Source of the DNA: Rotaria socialis
Lineage: Eukaryota; Rotifera; Eurotatoria; Philodinida; Philodinidae
Reading direction: 5' to 3'
Length of the DNA: 64,000 bases
Assembly: GCA_905331475.1 (NCBI GenBank)
Contig: CAJNYU010001792.1
Location: 3,738 to 67,737, forward strand
Shown: one piece after another, positions 46,649 to 59,487 of the stretch
How the letters are laid out: each line of letters starts with the position of its first letter
Position numbering within the stretch: the stretch's first letter is position 1
Notes under the pieces: model-generated
The model's database searches: none
What the model was told of the DNA's origin: nothing
The model's input: only the letters and a program-made list of their open reading frames with translations
Translations under genes and position numbers: made by a program

Positions 46649-48642
46649 TTTTGTATCGAGGGAGAACAAAGGATCGACGATCGAAAAATAGGGAGAGAGA
46701 GAAACAGAGAGAGGGAACGAGCAGAACAGTGCAGTCGACAAAGCGAGCGCATCATCACATCATTTACTTGCCTCTATCTTGACGAGAAACAGAAGTATTA
46801 GTAGCAATAGTTGCGGTAACAAGAATGGATAAAATTGACAAATCCGCATGTTAATTGTAATGATTTCATGGGTGAGTAATTCTATTTGGAATTTTTCTTC
46901 CAGATGTTAAAAATAAATCAATTGAAATGAAAAATTTCCTTTATTGTTAATCTATTAAATATTTATACAAATGCATGTGTCTGCCATCCGATCTTTTAGA
47001 CTATTGTTGTTGGTGCTAGTGAAAGAGAAGAAAGAAGAGAAACGGAAGATTCTCTCCTGGAAGTTAATGGAAGGTATAGAAGAAGAAGAAGAAGAAAAAA
47101 TAACAATCGATTTTTTTTCCATAGCGAACAAATCATTATTGGAAAGGAGAGTATTCCAGTGTGTCTTCCTCTTTAGACTGTAGCAAAGAAAAGAAAAGAA
47201 AAGAAGATGAGTATAGAAAAAAAGCGCCCAAGCGAATGTGTTTGTCATTCGACATCAATCATTAACACATGAAAAGTGAAGATGATTAGAGAAAAAAAGG
47301 CCTTTTTATTCTCTCTCATTTATTGCTACACTCGCTACTTCACCGTAAATTCTATAGCATCTACAAGCTTAGAATTCTTCTTTTTGTCTATCTTCTTTAA
47401 TCATCTCAATTTATGTCAGCAAAGAGATCGTGCTATGTGAACATCGAAATCATATCACAGTCTTGCTTTGTTGACATGAAGCGAACATGCATCAAATCTT
47501 ATCAAGGTAAGGAAAAACGAATGAAAAATAATTCGCCAGAAAATATTCTTATGCCAAGAGGTATTATTGACATATATGCTTTTCTTTTTTCTAATTTATT
47601 TCTAGTATATTATCAAATCTTTTTCGTTTCGGCGAAATATTATCTTCATTTTATATAAATATATAATCGCATCAAATGAAGGCAGTTTCAATCAGTAAAC
47701 AGTCTGTGAAATGTTGAAATAAACTGAAGTCATATCACAGCCTGCTTGCTGATCTTAACTGTCGATAGCTACAGACCATTTGGGTATTATCTTGGTGTTT
47801 GTCGTAAATGAAAAGATATACTATTGATATAATGCAACAATCGATTTGTTTTACGCATATCAAAAGGGCACTATGAACTTTCAATATGAAAGAATAAAGA
47901 TGATTCTTCTTTTAGTTCAATTATAAATGAACCATGTCATTTATCTATTTTTTCCATTCTCATTCAACACATGTTCATCTGCTATTGATAAATGAACAAA
48001 TATGCATGCGAAGATGTTATCGTGTCTTGTTTCTGATCAGAGAGAAAAATATTGATTCAATTGTTTTTTGTTTTCTATCGAATTCTAGAAAAAAACAACC
48101 TAAGAAAAAGAAAAGAAATATTCGCACACTATGGATCAAACGCATATGGCATCTGGTTATAAATATTAAAAAAAAAAAGATCATAAGGTTTACGACTTTT
48201 TTTGCGAAAAGATCGTTGAAGTTTAATGAAGAATAAAATATTCTATTCATTTATTTTGAATAAATAAAGAATCAAAACAATTTTAATCAAGTTTATGAAT
48301 ATCCTGTTTAATTGTTAACTATTTAGTAGGAATGAAGAATAACAACCGTGAAGTGATAGCGTTACCCAGTTTTATTTTCTTGTAGAGCATTCAATCAGCT
48401 TTTAACAAGATAGTAATCATATGGAACTACAAAATTTTGCCTCGCTAGATTTCAAATAATACATATATCTATATTTATGTTGAAAATAATTAAAAACAGG
48501 TTGTAGTAATGAATTTTGTGTTTAATAATTAATGTGAGAATGTGCGACCTCTGTTTGTATTCTATACTATACGGTAAGAAATGAACTACTTTTGGTAAAA
48601 TGTAGAACTTATCAATACAGTTAAAAAATTCACTTTTCAACG
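45657..48642. other. Long non-coding region with microsatellites
   Basis: About 3 kb with no supported gene. It holds GAT/TTA triplets (about 45767-45796), an AG tract (46550-46575) and a CTAT tract (46617-46648). Open frames are products of purine- or pyrimidine-rich low complexity. The TRMT10C promoter should be near its right end. Confidence 0.5.
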
Positions 48643-51459
48643 ATGTTGATATCACGCATTTTTACAACTGTTACTTTAAAATATCAAAATCGTTTCGGAT
48701 TAACTAAAACTCGATCTTTTCTATCACATCCATCAGTTGGATTGTCATCGGAAAATGGAAGTAATCAGGGAAATCAACCTTTAAATGCATTGGATTCTCT
48801 ATCAACGAAGAAATCAATCGATGATAGTACTAATAATGAATGGTTGTGGGCATATTTACGTGATCGACAAAGTTTCTCAGATCTTACCGAAGCACAGAGG
48901 CGGCGTGTTATTGAAATTGGTAAGTCTACTAACGTGTTGTTGTTCAACATTTTTTTTTCTTAAATTTCAATTTTGTAGAACTTCAAACATTACGCGAAAG
49001 TGGTGATCGCGTACCAGAAGTCGTACCAGATGATAGATGGACTCAATTAATCAATACGCCTATAGTCGAACATCGAAAAAGTATTTATGGGTACGTTAAT
49101 AATTCTTTGGTAATCAAAGAATAAAGATGATTCATGTTTAGATATCTTTTTCTTCGTGAATTATATCGTAAACGTCGTGCAAGCATTGTAGCTGAAAATA
49201 ATATTCGTCGTATTGAATCAATCAAACGTCGTCAAGAGTTACTTGCTGAAGGAAAACCACCAACAAATTATCCGGGTTACTCATCGATATTTCGACATTT
49301 AGGTCGACAACAAGAAAAATATTTACGTGAACAAGCATTTCTTGCACCTGCAATTCTCGGCGAAGCAGTTGTTATTGATTGTGGCTTTGAGAATGAACAT
49401 GCACGTGAACATTATCTATTGAATTTAGTTGATCAAATACAATATTTATTTGCTGAGATTCATCGTTATCATTCACCATCCTTTGTTTATCTATGTAATT
49501 TATCAAAGGATGGACGATTACAAGCAGAATTCAATCGTCGATCACCATTAGAGACTTTATGTCTTGAACCAACAGAATCAAGTTATTTGGATGTATTTCC
49601 ACAAGAGAAACTTATTTATCTCTCGCCGGATTCTAACGTTGAAATGACTTCATTTGATCACGATGCAGTTTATATTATTGGTGGAATTATTGATCTTAGT
49701 AGGTACTTTTGTTATTGAAAAATTGTTCGCGGCCTAGGCAGATTTATATGGAAGACGGCTTTTGGGATAGAGAAGAATTACAGTAGAGAGGCTATGTTTT
49801 TATTTTTAGCTCTATAACAAAAGAATTGATGGAACTATTAAATGAACGAAGTTCAACGTATCTCGTTAAGCAACCAGAAATTATTTGTCGGTATTCATTC
49901 ATTATATTAATTCAGCAAACAAAGCACACTAGATGATCGTTTCTGGCAGAATCCTGTTTTCTTCAACTTTTATCTTTGATGCAGAGAATAGAAGAGCAAC
50001 AAGTTGAATACCTCGACTAATTACCATCTATTTTTAGACACTAAAAGAAATTCTAATTAAAAGACCTGCCATTTTGATGCACTGAAATTTCAAGTACTTT
50101 TTGGAAGAGATAAAAAAAAGACAATTAACTTGACTAGAGGTTCATTAATGGCACAATAACAGAAAATATGATTTGTCAAAGATCTGATTTCGATTAACTT
50201 TTACATGTAGATATTTTTATTTCTGCGACTCGGACAAAAATGAACATTCTCTGGAGTGAACAAGCCGCAGAACAAAAACATTTCTTGCAATAAATTCGAT
50301 AATAAATAGTTTATTGGTACATACTATAAAAATAGCTATCATTGCCCCGCAAGTCTGTAGAGATCTACTACTATCACGTGATGCATCGTTTCGTTCGAGT
50401 AGCCGACAACATGACATCTGAAGATAAGACCTTCGGCTTGCCTTTCAACAAACTTACATCTGACATCGCGTTCTAGTCTGCTTAATTTATTGTTAAATTC
50501 ATATCGAATGTCTTACGAACGACAAAAGCCCTCAAGTGAAATTCATCAATGAAGCCGATATCTTACTCATAAGTAGTTTCCGGCAAGACTAAAAAAAACT
50601 CGAACGGCCTTCCCAAGTTATTTTCTCTGATGATAAACTAATGAATTGATAAACTAATCAATAGGTTCAAGTATGGAATTTCGACTTGAAATTGTATCCT
50701 CCATCAGGTCTTGCGACTCTAAGAATACGTTGCTGATTTCATCCTAAAGAAATATGTTCTACTTCAGATATCCAATGTTAATCGGACTAACTTTCGTAGT
50801 TTGCCTTATGATACATGATCATTGTTCGATATTGCATCTCTCAATAAGAATAGATTGATGTCTGCTGAAATTTTTTTAACCTGCCAATGTTCACAAGATC
50901 TACTTATGAGGAAAATATCAGTAACGGTTGCCAATCATCTTTTGTCAGCCCGAAGGTCACAGATAGTTGTTGGTCTGTTCGATATTTTCGAGTCTAACTT
51001 TCATCTATATTCATGAGTACAATATTGAATAATTTTATTTTTTGCATATTATCAGGTGGTAAAAAACCATTAACATTCGGTAAAGCAAAACGAGACAATA
51101 TCAGACATCAACGATTTCCTATCGATCGATACGTGAAGTATGTAGCTTTGTTTTTTACTTCAAAATTTTATTCTACTGCATAAACTATTCGTGTTAGATT
51201 TGGTGGTGGTAGCGGTAAAACGTTAACAATCGATCAAGTGTATAATATTTTAATGACATTAAAACATACTGGTTCTTGGACTGAAGCATTTAAATATATT
51301 CCGTAAGAATATTATTTCTCTATTCATTATTAATTATTCTATTAACGTTTTCGTAGGGATCGAAAAGTAGTTGAACGCTATTCAGGAAAATTGGATGAGA
51401 AACAACAGTTTGAATACGAAAAATTTGGCCGTTGGACAGGTCTTAATGCTAAGCATTAA
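48643..51459 (+). CDS. TRMT10C: TRMT10C / MRPP1-like mitochondrial tRNA methyltransferase
   Basis: Six exons (48643-48919, 48979-49090, 49142-49698, 51056-51137, 51198-51302, 51357-51459) give 411 residues, against about 403 in human. The N-terminus is basic and Ser/Thr-rich (MLISRIFTTVTLKYQNRF), a likely mitochondrial targeting peptide. The SPOUT methyltransferase domain includes AVVIDCGFE, VYLCNLSKDG, EKLIYLSPDSN, FDHDAVYIIGGIID, FPIDRYVKF, LTIDQVYNILMTLK and GSWTEAFKYIP. In animals this protein methylates position 9 of mitochondrial tRNAs and forms RNase P with SDR5C1/HSD17B10 and PRORP. Most introns are short, but intron 3 (49699-51055) is 1357 bp and carries unclassified sequence. An AATAAA lies near 51517. 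Confidence 0.92.
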
Positions 51460-52230
51460 ATCCGTTATTTAATTAATTTGTTATTTTGTTTGTTTTCATG
51501 ATTAAAACTAAAAGTCAAGAAAAAATAAAAACTATCCATTGTCATTGTTATTTCAACAAATTTGATTTGCTTATCAAAAGCTTTCAATGCTCAAAAGAAA
51601 AGAAACAGTCATTCACAAATCAATTTACCTAATTCATTTACCAGTAGATTGTTTTTTTGCCGTGATAGAAGCGTTGTGAAAATTGATGCTTTGGTTATTT
51701 TTATAAAAATATCGAGACTCAATAACATTTCTATAAATAAGATTTCAATATAGCTGATAAAGTGCGCATATAATAATCAAATAAAGTTGGCAGTGCTTGC
51801 CATCTTCGATTTCCAGTTCTAAATGACATTTTGTTGTTTTCTTCTCTTTTTAGAAGAACGACAGATATTGAACCATAAGTTAATTATAGTTCCGCAATGT
51901 AGATTGAATTTTCACAACAAAACAAAAAGTAAATTTTCTTCTTACTTTTAAAGAATTTTATATTCGTAAAACCCAGCGATAGGTGAGTATGACTGATCTC
52001 ATTATATATGACAATCCATGTTCTATAATTATCATATAAGTAGAATGTCAAGATATGACGTTCTTTCACTCTTCAATCTGTAATTATCACGGATGCTTGA
52101 ATGTCAAGTATGCTACAGGCAGTTTAATTATTATCTCTCTATAAATATAAATATAAAGATATATATATTTCTCATTTTTTGCAATAAACATGTTTGTTAG
52201 CTGTTTAATAGGGAAAAAAATAGAATATTT
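51460..52230. other. Convergent intergenic region, TRMT10C / GPCR
   Basis: About 770 bp containing two facing 3' UTRs. Chance frames only; nothing else recognised. Confidence 0.4.
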
Positions 52231-53937
52231 TTAAACAAATTTAACACGATGCATAGTTCCAGGTGTCAAATCCTCTGCTCTCTTTTTCATACAACTAGGA
52301 GTTTGATTTTTATGTCGATTATCTTCTTGTACCGGGACAACATTTGTTATGTTTGTTTGATTATCATTATAATTTGATGATAATTGTTGATACGAAGAAT
52401 TCGGAAAAGGAGATTCAGTGATGTAAATCGATGAATTTGATACATGTTGTCGATCATCATTTGTATACGTTGGAATGTTCAAATGTGATGAACCTACGGA
52501 TGAATGTGATACTGATCTTAGTCGAGTTTCAGCTGTGTTATATAAAACAGCCATTGTTGCTGATGATCGTCGACGTGCCATAGCTGCCCAAAGATCTGAA
52601 TCGTTTGTTGACGAACGTCGTGGTTTTCTGTTTGACATATCTGTTGCTGACATTGCCCCGCATGCGCCACTTCGATGTCCACTTACACCGTCCAATGCAG
52701 CTAAGAACGGATATTGTCCACGTCGTAAAAATATGTATAAAACCATTTCACGAAAACGTTGACCAAATACAGCAAATAGAAAGAAATTAATAAAACCATT
52801 GAATGCAATTAATAAATTTGCAAAAGTATTAAAACGTTGTAAAGAATTTTGATTTAAGCATGGCGATATTTGTACAAATAAATTAACAAATAAATTTATT
52901 GAACGACATAACATAAATGTTAAAACAATGACAATTAACATTGTTGTTATACGTATATCAGCTTTCATACGATGGCCTAAACGTTTCTTTTTTCGTTTAA
53001 TTAATAGCAACTGATGAATCATACTACCGTTACATAAAGTTAATAATGTAAATGGTATAACAAATGTTATAGGAACATTTAAATAAAAACGATAAATCGA
53101 TAAATATAATGCATTCGAACCAAGACGTGTATATGCTAATTCAACAAGTTTGACTGGCGGTGTTATGTGAAAACTAGTTTCATTTTCGTTCAATGATGAA
53201 TTTGTCATCGATTGAACTGATGTTAAATTTCTTGTTGCGGTACTATATTCAAACCAATGCGGTAAAATATAAATATTAACAAGTATAAAAACAAGTGAAA
53301 CTAAACGTAGAGCCACTTTACGTGTACGAATTTTTTCTGCTATCAACGGCCAACAAATTAAAAAATAACGATCACCACTAAGTAGAACAGTAAAATAAGT
53401 GCTACACAGTAAAAGCATTGATAATAACGGTGTTGTAAATGGTGCAACACGCGCGTAAAATTGCTCGTAAGCATTGCCTAGTAGAGCCATTCGGTTCTTA
53501 GGATTTGGTCGCTGTAGATATGTTAATAATTCAGGATAAGAAGCTATTCAAATAAAAAAAAGAATATATGAATATATATATATATATATAAATTTATGAA
53601 TAAATAAAATTCCATATCTATTCTTTTACCTATCGATTTAATTGAATAATTAAACGCAATGCCAGCCAAAAGAAATATATTACAGGCAGATAATACCATT
53701 AGATAGACATGTGTAGAACTGTTTCGCATACGTGGATGCATAAGAATGACAACCGTAAAAATATTTGTCATAATACCTAAAACTCAGGAAAATATGATTT
53801 TTTTCCGATGACTATTTTGTTTTTGTTTTCTTACCACATGAACAAAACATTAAGGTCAACCATCCACCCACTAGATATTTGATAGTAACTGTAGTGGAGT
53901 CGATCGTTTTCACTTCGATAGAACAATTGAGCGACAT
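52231..53937 (-). CDS. Class A GPCR, FMRFamide-receptor-like
   Basis: Three exons, 53937-53835, 53776-53630 and 53543-52231, give 520 residues. The ATG at 53937 follows an in-frame stop and an upstream splice acceptor (tcttctag, exon edge 53975), which supports it as the start. Seven membrane helices are visible: TM1 carries GIMTN, TM3 ends with GDRYFLICWP (the DRY motif), and TM7 reads FNGFINFFLFAVFG in place of NPxxY, as in FMRFamide and related neuropeptide receptors. TM2 has Asn (LSACN) where Asp is usual, and TM6 lacks the usual proline. Two or three N-glycosylation sites lie in the second extracellular loop. The long C-tail is Ser-rich with RRSS and RRRSS sites for kinases. The ligand is unknown. 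Confidence 0.88.
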
Positions 53938-54240
53938 CAATCGTCATCGATAGTCATCAAGTTTCATGTAAGTGTAGAGATTTTTCTAGAAGAAAACGGA
54001 ACGATGGGATAAAATGCTAATTTGAATTTTAGAATAAATATTTTTTTTCTTTCATCGATCTGGACAGCTAATTAGGCACGCAGTCGTTCTCTTTATCGTT
54101 GCTTCATCGCCGTCCCTCCTCCCCCACTCTTTCTCTCTCTCTCTCTCTCTCTCACTCGCTCACTACTATTTGGATCTGAAAAAGAAAAATATGAAAGAGC
54201 GAGGGAGAGACAATGGATATTATTATATTATTAGACTTAC

Positions 54241-54262
54241 AGGCCACATCATCGTAATAGAT
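54241..54262 (-). other. Candidate 22-nt non-coding exon upstream of the GPCR
   Basis: Bounded on the minus strand by a pyrimidine-rich acceptor (cttttaaatag) and a strong donor (gtaagtc). No frame links it to the GPCR coding exon, whose 5' extension has stops in all frames, so it could only be a 5' UTR exon. Confidence 0.25.
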
Positions 54263-55445
54263 CTATTTAAAAGAGAAAAATAGAAAGAAAGTCGACTTTC
54301 GCCACGATAGGAACTTCTAATAATCGACTTTATTTCTGCTCTCGAAGAGTGTAATCAAGAAAGGGAACAAATTAGACAGCACGTGATAGCATGCAATTTA
54401 GTTAGCCACGTTTTTTTGTCACGCCAGTTGATATTCTTCTTTTTCGTTGTTGTTGTTGTTGTTGTTTTTTTTCTTCTGTAAATCGGACAAACCTACTAGA
54501 ATATGCATGAATCATCTTTTCGTTATTGGAGATATATTTAGAAGTCGATGGAATACGTGACTTCTCATGTAGAAATTATCGTGTCAAATGAATGACCAGA
54601 AATTAACTTAACTAATAAAGCTGCGTATTCGTTTGGTTTCTAGAATGCATCAGCTATGGGTTGCGTGTCACTATTCTATCTAGATAGATAAAATAACAAG
54701 CTGGAAACAAGCTAGATAGATGTTCTTTTTTTTCTTCTCTTACCTGAATGTATGTAATCATGTCTTAATAACTCAAAAGAAGTCTTATTACAAAAATATG
54801 TCTGAAAACTCTTGCAACTCAGATAACATTCGTTGTATCTGACTCTATATAAAAAAAACGAAGAAGAAGAAAAAAGCTTAAAAAGAGGAAACTTTTCCTA
54901 TTTACATACGTTCAGAGAATAGTTACTTTTGATTTATCATTTTAATGAAAGAAAAGTCGCAAATTGGAAATTGGAAAAAGGAAAAAGAAATTTCCTTTAA
55001 CTAACAAGACAAAATCTAAGTTGCTTGTTATTTTTTTCACTTTCTTCTATAGCAAATGTCAATAATCATTTATTTTAACGGAATATACACATATACAAGG
55101 AGACATACAACTAGACAGAGAAGAACGACAATGCTCAAGATCAATAGGAATGCACTTGCGTTCAGAGAGTGATTTATTAACAGAATAAAGAAAACAAGAA
55201 AAAAGAACTGATAGCGAAGACATTCTCTATTTATATCAATTTTTTTTCTTCGTCGTCTCTTCCATTCAAAACGAGTGACATATTGGCGAAACTACATAAT
55301 GCAAGAATAACAAGTTTATGAAAGAAAGCAACTAATACGCTTTCTTTCTTTTTTCAAGTCATTAAAAATATATTTATCGAAGAAGTGCTTGCAATCGATA
55401 ATAATTTTCTCAGCATGATAATCAGTTCCGACACTGTCCAAAAGG

Positions 55446-55476
<31 letters not shown>

Positions 55477-56090
55477 CAGAAAGAACACTTCAGATATCAA
55501 ATTATACTCGTTGCTTTCATTGTTCTTGGAAAATTCAAAGTACGCTGCATTCAATAGAAGAAAAAAGAAAAAAGAAAACCGAAAAGAAAATGAAATCGAC
55601 GCAATTAATCAATAGGTTGTGACACCATCAAATACTATTGTCAATTATTTATTTGAAAGAACAGCTATCAGGGAATATGACGAGAGCTGGAGATTAAGCG
55701 AAAAAGATGGTGTGAGAATATTATTTGTTAATCACGCAATATATATTTTAATCAATACTATGTCTACTGTAAAAAATAAATCTAAATATTAGGCTTGAGA
55801 TTTTTTTTCCATCTACTCTGCTAAAAAATAGATGGTTAGTAGGCGAAAACGAGTATGTCAGCGAGTGTAAGTTCATCACTAGTATGTATCCGTCGGTCTC
55901 TCTGGTTGTCTGTCTGTATATAGATATAGATATTTTTTTTTATTTAATGACGATCGGCACGCTTGGGTAGAATAATGTCTTTATCTATCGTTTGTCGTCA
56001 GTCATCTATATGTAAGACGATTAGTGTTGTTGTTTTTTTCTGTCGCTGATAGAATATTCAAGATCTTAACACTGCGATTAACATACTTAC

Positions 56091-56115
56091 ATGTTGATCA
56101 CAGTTGGTTCTTGAG
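56091..56115 (-). other. Candidate 25-nt non-coding exon
   Basis: Bounded on the minus strand by an acceptor (ggttcttttag) and a near-perfect donor (gtaagtatg). It lies between the GPCR and a further splice-bounded segment at 57586-57663. It is too short to classify. Confidence 0.25.
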
Positions 56116-57240
56116 CTAAAAGAACCATTTATAGAACGCAGAGCAAGAGAAAACAAATGTCAATCAGACACAGCATTTCACGCGATCGATCTGCAAAACA
56201 TTCATCCTAAATCATGTTGATTTACTAGGATCTATCATAATTGCGTTTTATATTTTTAATAATGTTGACTCTCGTTGTTTGCTATTGATCTCCATCTAAC
56301 TATCGCGAGGGTGTGTGTGTGTCATCAATCGTAAGGGAATGATAATCGAATAATCGTTGATAAAATGGGCTAGAATATGGCAGTGTTGAATAAAGAAAAA
56401 GAATCAATGTCTCTTTATGGATAATACAAGAGAAAGTGACAGTAAAAGAAACTGAGTTATTCAATCGGATTACTTATTTGAGCTCGTAGACATGGGGTCG
56501 TTTTGACTACTTGAACGGAAAGAAAGAGCATCTTTGGTGTTTCTGACTGTCTCAATCATAACCGATGAATCTGATAATTTTTATATGTCAGATTAACAAA
56601 GGAAAAACTGCAAAATAAGAACAACGGAGTAACATATATATATCTATATATATATGTATTAAGGTCATGAATGTAACCTTAAGCGAATATGAATAAATGA
56701 TATACAGATGGTTTGATAAATATAAAAAAATTATTTAGAACGACAGAAGATTCTCATGAAACATAAAAATAGATGTTTGACTTGTAGTTACCAATACTAA
56801 CAGAGAATGAGTGATGTGTGCGTTTGTCAACATACGATAGATGTAGAGTGAGGAAAATTTTATAAACACACACATCTGTATTGATAAGAAGTTGACATCT
56901 GAGCCATCGTCATTGATGAAATAGCAGGTTGTTATTCATATGCGACATACTTAGCAAGAGAGTATGCATAACAACAACAAAGACTATATTCGCATCGCTT
57001 CATCTATCAAATCAGATCTTTAGATGATCACTTTGCATTATGCTTCAGCGCATCTAATGATAAAAAAGAAAAAAAGAAAACAAAGAAAGTATCAGCTTTT
57101 TCTTTCTGATACGAGCTAAAAGTGGAATGATCCGATGCTAATACTTTTTTAATGCTCGTACGCGGCGAATTTCGTCTTTGTTTATTAATTTTTAGTTTTG
57201 TTTTTGGTCTTGTCTTCGTTGATCATCAAAAGAATATTCG

Positions 57241-57274
<34 letters not shown>

Positions 57275-57585
57275 ACAAAGACAAAAGATGATACACTACT
57301 ATTGTATAGAGAAAATTTATTCTTTATTCGACATTGAGTTCAATGATCGGCCTATGTTTGAATGATTCTAAACTAGTTTTGGCATTGTCTTTAATTGTGT
57401 TTTTCTAACTCTTTCAATAGTGTATATTCTTTTTATCAACAAGGACATCGAATAAACAATATCATCTAACAATTATCAAGGTCGGAAAAAAGAGTTTCTT
57501 TCTAATGAAAAGATTTTCTCGATAATAGCTTTCAACTATTTTTCGATTTATCATATTACATTGATGGAATATTTGCTGTTCTTAC

Positions 57586-57663
57586 ATTATAATGATCATC
57601 TTCGTTATTTATTATAGCATTACGGTTTTCTTGTGGATGCATATAATCTTCAATTGATGCTGT
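57586..57663 (-). other. Candidate 78-nt exon, open in one frame
   Basis: Minus-strand segment with acceptor (cttttttag-like tttttag) and donor (gtaaga). One frame is open for all 26 codons and reads a polar peptide containing IEDYMHPQENRN. It could be an exon of an unannotated gene or a 5' UTR exon of the GPCR. Confidence 0.3.
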
Positions 57664-58453
57664 CTAAAAAGATAAAGATAGCACTAGACCTTGTTGACGA
57701 TGAGTTATTATTGTACAATAACGTTTCTTCTCGAAGAGTAAAAAGAAAAAGAGCGCTTCCAGCTGTGACAAGATAGGCTGTGGATTGCTTGAGATCTTTT
57801 TCTCTTTTAATGATACTTGTTATTCTATCATTTGATATGACAGAAGCAGCAGCATATTTGTTTTTGACATAAATACTAATGACATCGCTTTCATGAATAA
57901 ACGGCTATGAATTGACATATGCCATATTTTCTAATAAGTGCGAACCTATAATAGCTTGATCGAACAAATATCAATTGTTTAATGATGATATTTATCAGTT
58001 CCTTCAATGATTTCATAAATTCATTATCTATCTTTGGATGCTCATCAATCGAAAAAAATATCAATGTCGAGCATAGGATGCGTTTGTTGAAGCGAATATT
58101 TCCTTTTGCTTGGGCTGATTTCATTAGAGATTGATTTTGGATTATTTAAAGTGAGGGTAAAATGGCAACAAACATACCCTGAAATGTTCCATAAGAAAAA
58201 TAGAAAGATCATTGCCTTGAGTATAGTCATCAGAAATCATGGTCTTACTTTTGTTTATCTTGATGTTAGGTTGATGCAGTAGTTACTCATAATCTACTTG
58301 TAATATACGAGTGTAAAACTTAGGTCTTTTTTGTTATCAGACTTACTGATGTGTAGATCCATTAGTCAAGAAAAGAAAAGATTATCAACGGCTGAAAATA
58401 ACAAAATACAAAGCTGTCAATATTTGATTAGATCATACATCTATGATATAATA

Positions 58454-58624
58454 GCCAGACTAGAGACGAGCACAGGACAGGCGGCCCTGTCCTGCCCTGT
58501 CCTGGAGGACAGGATGAGATTTCGATTTTTGTCCTGCCCTGACGCCCGCCAGGATCAAAGTAGCCAGCAGGACAGGTAAGGACAGGACAAAAAATCTTGT
58601 CCTGTGCACGTCTCTGAGTCAGGC
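58454..58624. repeat. Palindromic GGACAGG element
   Basis: Arms agagacgagcacaggaca (58462-58479) and tgtcctgtgcacgtctct (58598-58615) are inverted copies with one mismatch, extending loosely outward to about 58454 and 58624. Inside are about eight GGACAGG/CCTGTCC units in both orientations. The block is GC-rich in an AT-rich setting. It is a small foldback element or a hairpin-forming satellite fragment. Confidence 0.7.
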
Positions 58625-58783
58625 AACACCTAAACATATTTTTTAGTTAAAAAGAAGTCGACTTAGAGCCATGATAGCAAGGACAAAATAATTGTTCAGC
58701 TTTCTACTTTTCGTGAAAAACTACTAGTGGCGCTCTTGAAATCAAATAGAACTAGATGGTATTCGAGTTTCACTCGACTACGA

Positions 58784-59375
58784 AATGCGGTGCGAAGCAC
58801 ACGAACCGAATATTCGACAGTAGTGAGAATAAGATTTAAAAAATAAATGATTCACTTTAAGATTCATTACAAACGTTTATTTTTTTTAAATTTCCGTATA
58901 AGAATTTCGAATAAAAATTTCGCATTCACTATTCTTAAATCGACCATTTTGAATTTCATCACTAGATCTTTCTGAAAATGTAACAACCAATTTTCTAACG
59001 ATTTTTTTCATTGAACGATTAATTATTTTCATGAATCATTATCTTGAATCAGATGTAAAACAATAGACTATTGGTTAGCAACTATTGATGACGTCATTTT
59101 AATTAGCGCGAAACTATCAAACAATAAAACCTTTCAAAACATTCATTTTAGAATCATATTTTTAGGCGAACGAAACTTACTATTGTGAATCGGAAAAACG
59201 ATGTAACAAGTTCGACTTCTATAGTTTCGTATCTAGTTTGAATGGATTTTCTATCATTTACGGTTCTCTAGATCATCGTGCTACTTCATTAGAACTTTTA
59301 TACGTACTCGAGTTAGAAAGAAACAAAAAAAAAACTCGCGACGGACTACATGAATGCTGTGCTTCGCACCGCATT
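58784..59375. repeat. 18-bp perfect inverted repeat enclosing ~560 bp
   Basis: aatgcggtgcgaagcaca at 58784-58801 reappears as the exact reverse complement at 59358-59375. The enclosed DNA is AT-rich with no coding frame. The similarity stops abruptly outside the 18 bp. The pair may mark termini of a non-autonomous element, but no target-site duplication is visible. Confidence 0.5.
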
Positions 59376-59430
59376 AAAAAGTGAACCAAGTGGGAATAAC
59401 TCATTCCGAGTTATCCGAATGGTTAGGGGA

Positions 59431-59487
59431 ATGTTAGAGAATGCCGAAATGAGTTTTTTCCCTCTTGAATTGAACTATATTATTTAA
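59431..59487. repeat. Diverged copy of the 3.4-kb minisatellite flank
   Basis: gaatgccgaaatgagttttttccct followed by cttgaattgaactatattatttaa parallels gaatgcccgaatgagtttttccccc followed by ttggaataatatttaat at about 3400-3451. The preceding ggggaatgttagagaatg resembles decayed GGGAATGGCT units. This is therefore a dispersed repeat family with at least two copies in the window. Confidence 0.6.

Larger units (their letters stand above)
53976..58453. other. Long low-complexity intergenic region
   Basis: Apart from the three exon candidates listed separately, it holds many simple repeats: a CT tract near 54130-54152, GTT repeats near 54446-54465, an AG tract at 55452-55476 and a TA tract at about 57244-57272. 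A minus-strand frame at 58230-58045 (61 codons) begins with a signal-peptide-like stretch (MIFLFFLWNISGYVCC) and contains a KRK site, but there is nothing else to support it as a gene. Confidence 0.4.

Noticed and set aside
46077-47183. Several overlapping frames of 60-97 codons in the 45.7-48.6 kb region
   Set aside because: They arise from purine/pyrimidine tracts and microsatellites, overlap on both strands and show no domain.
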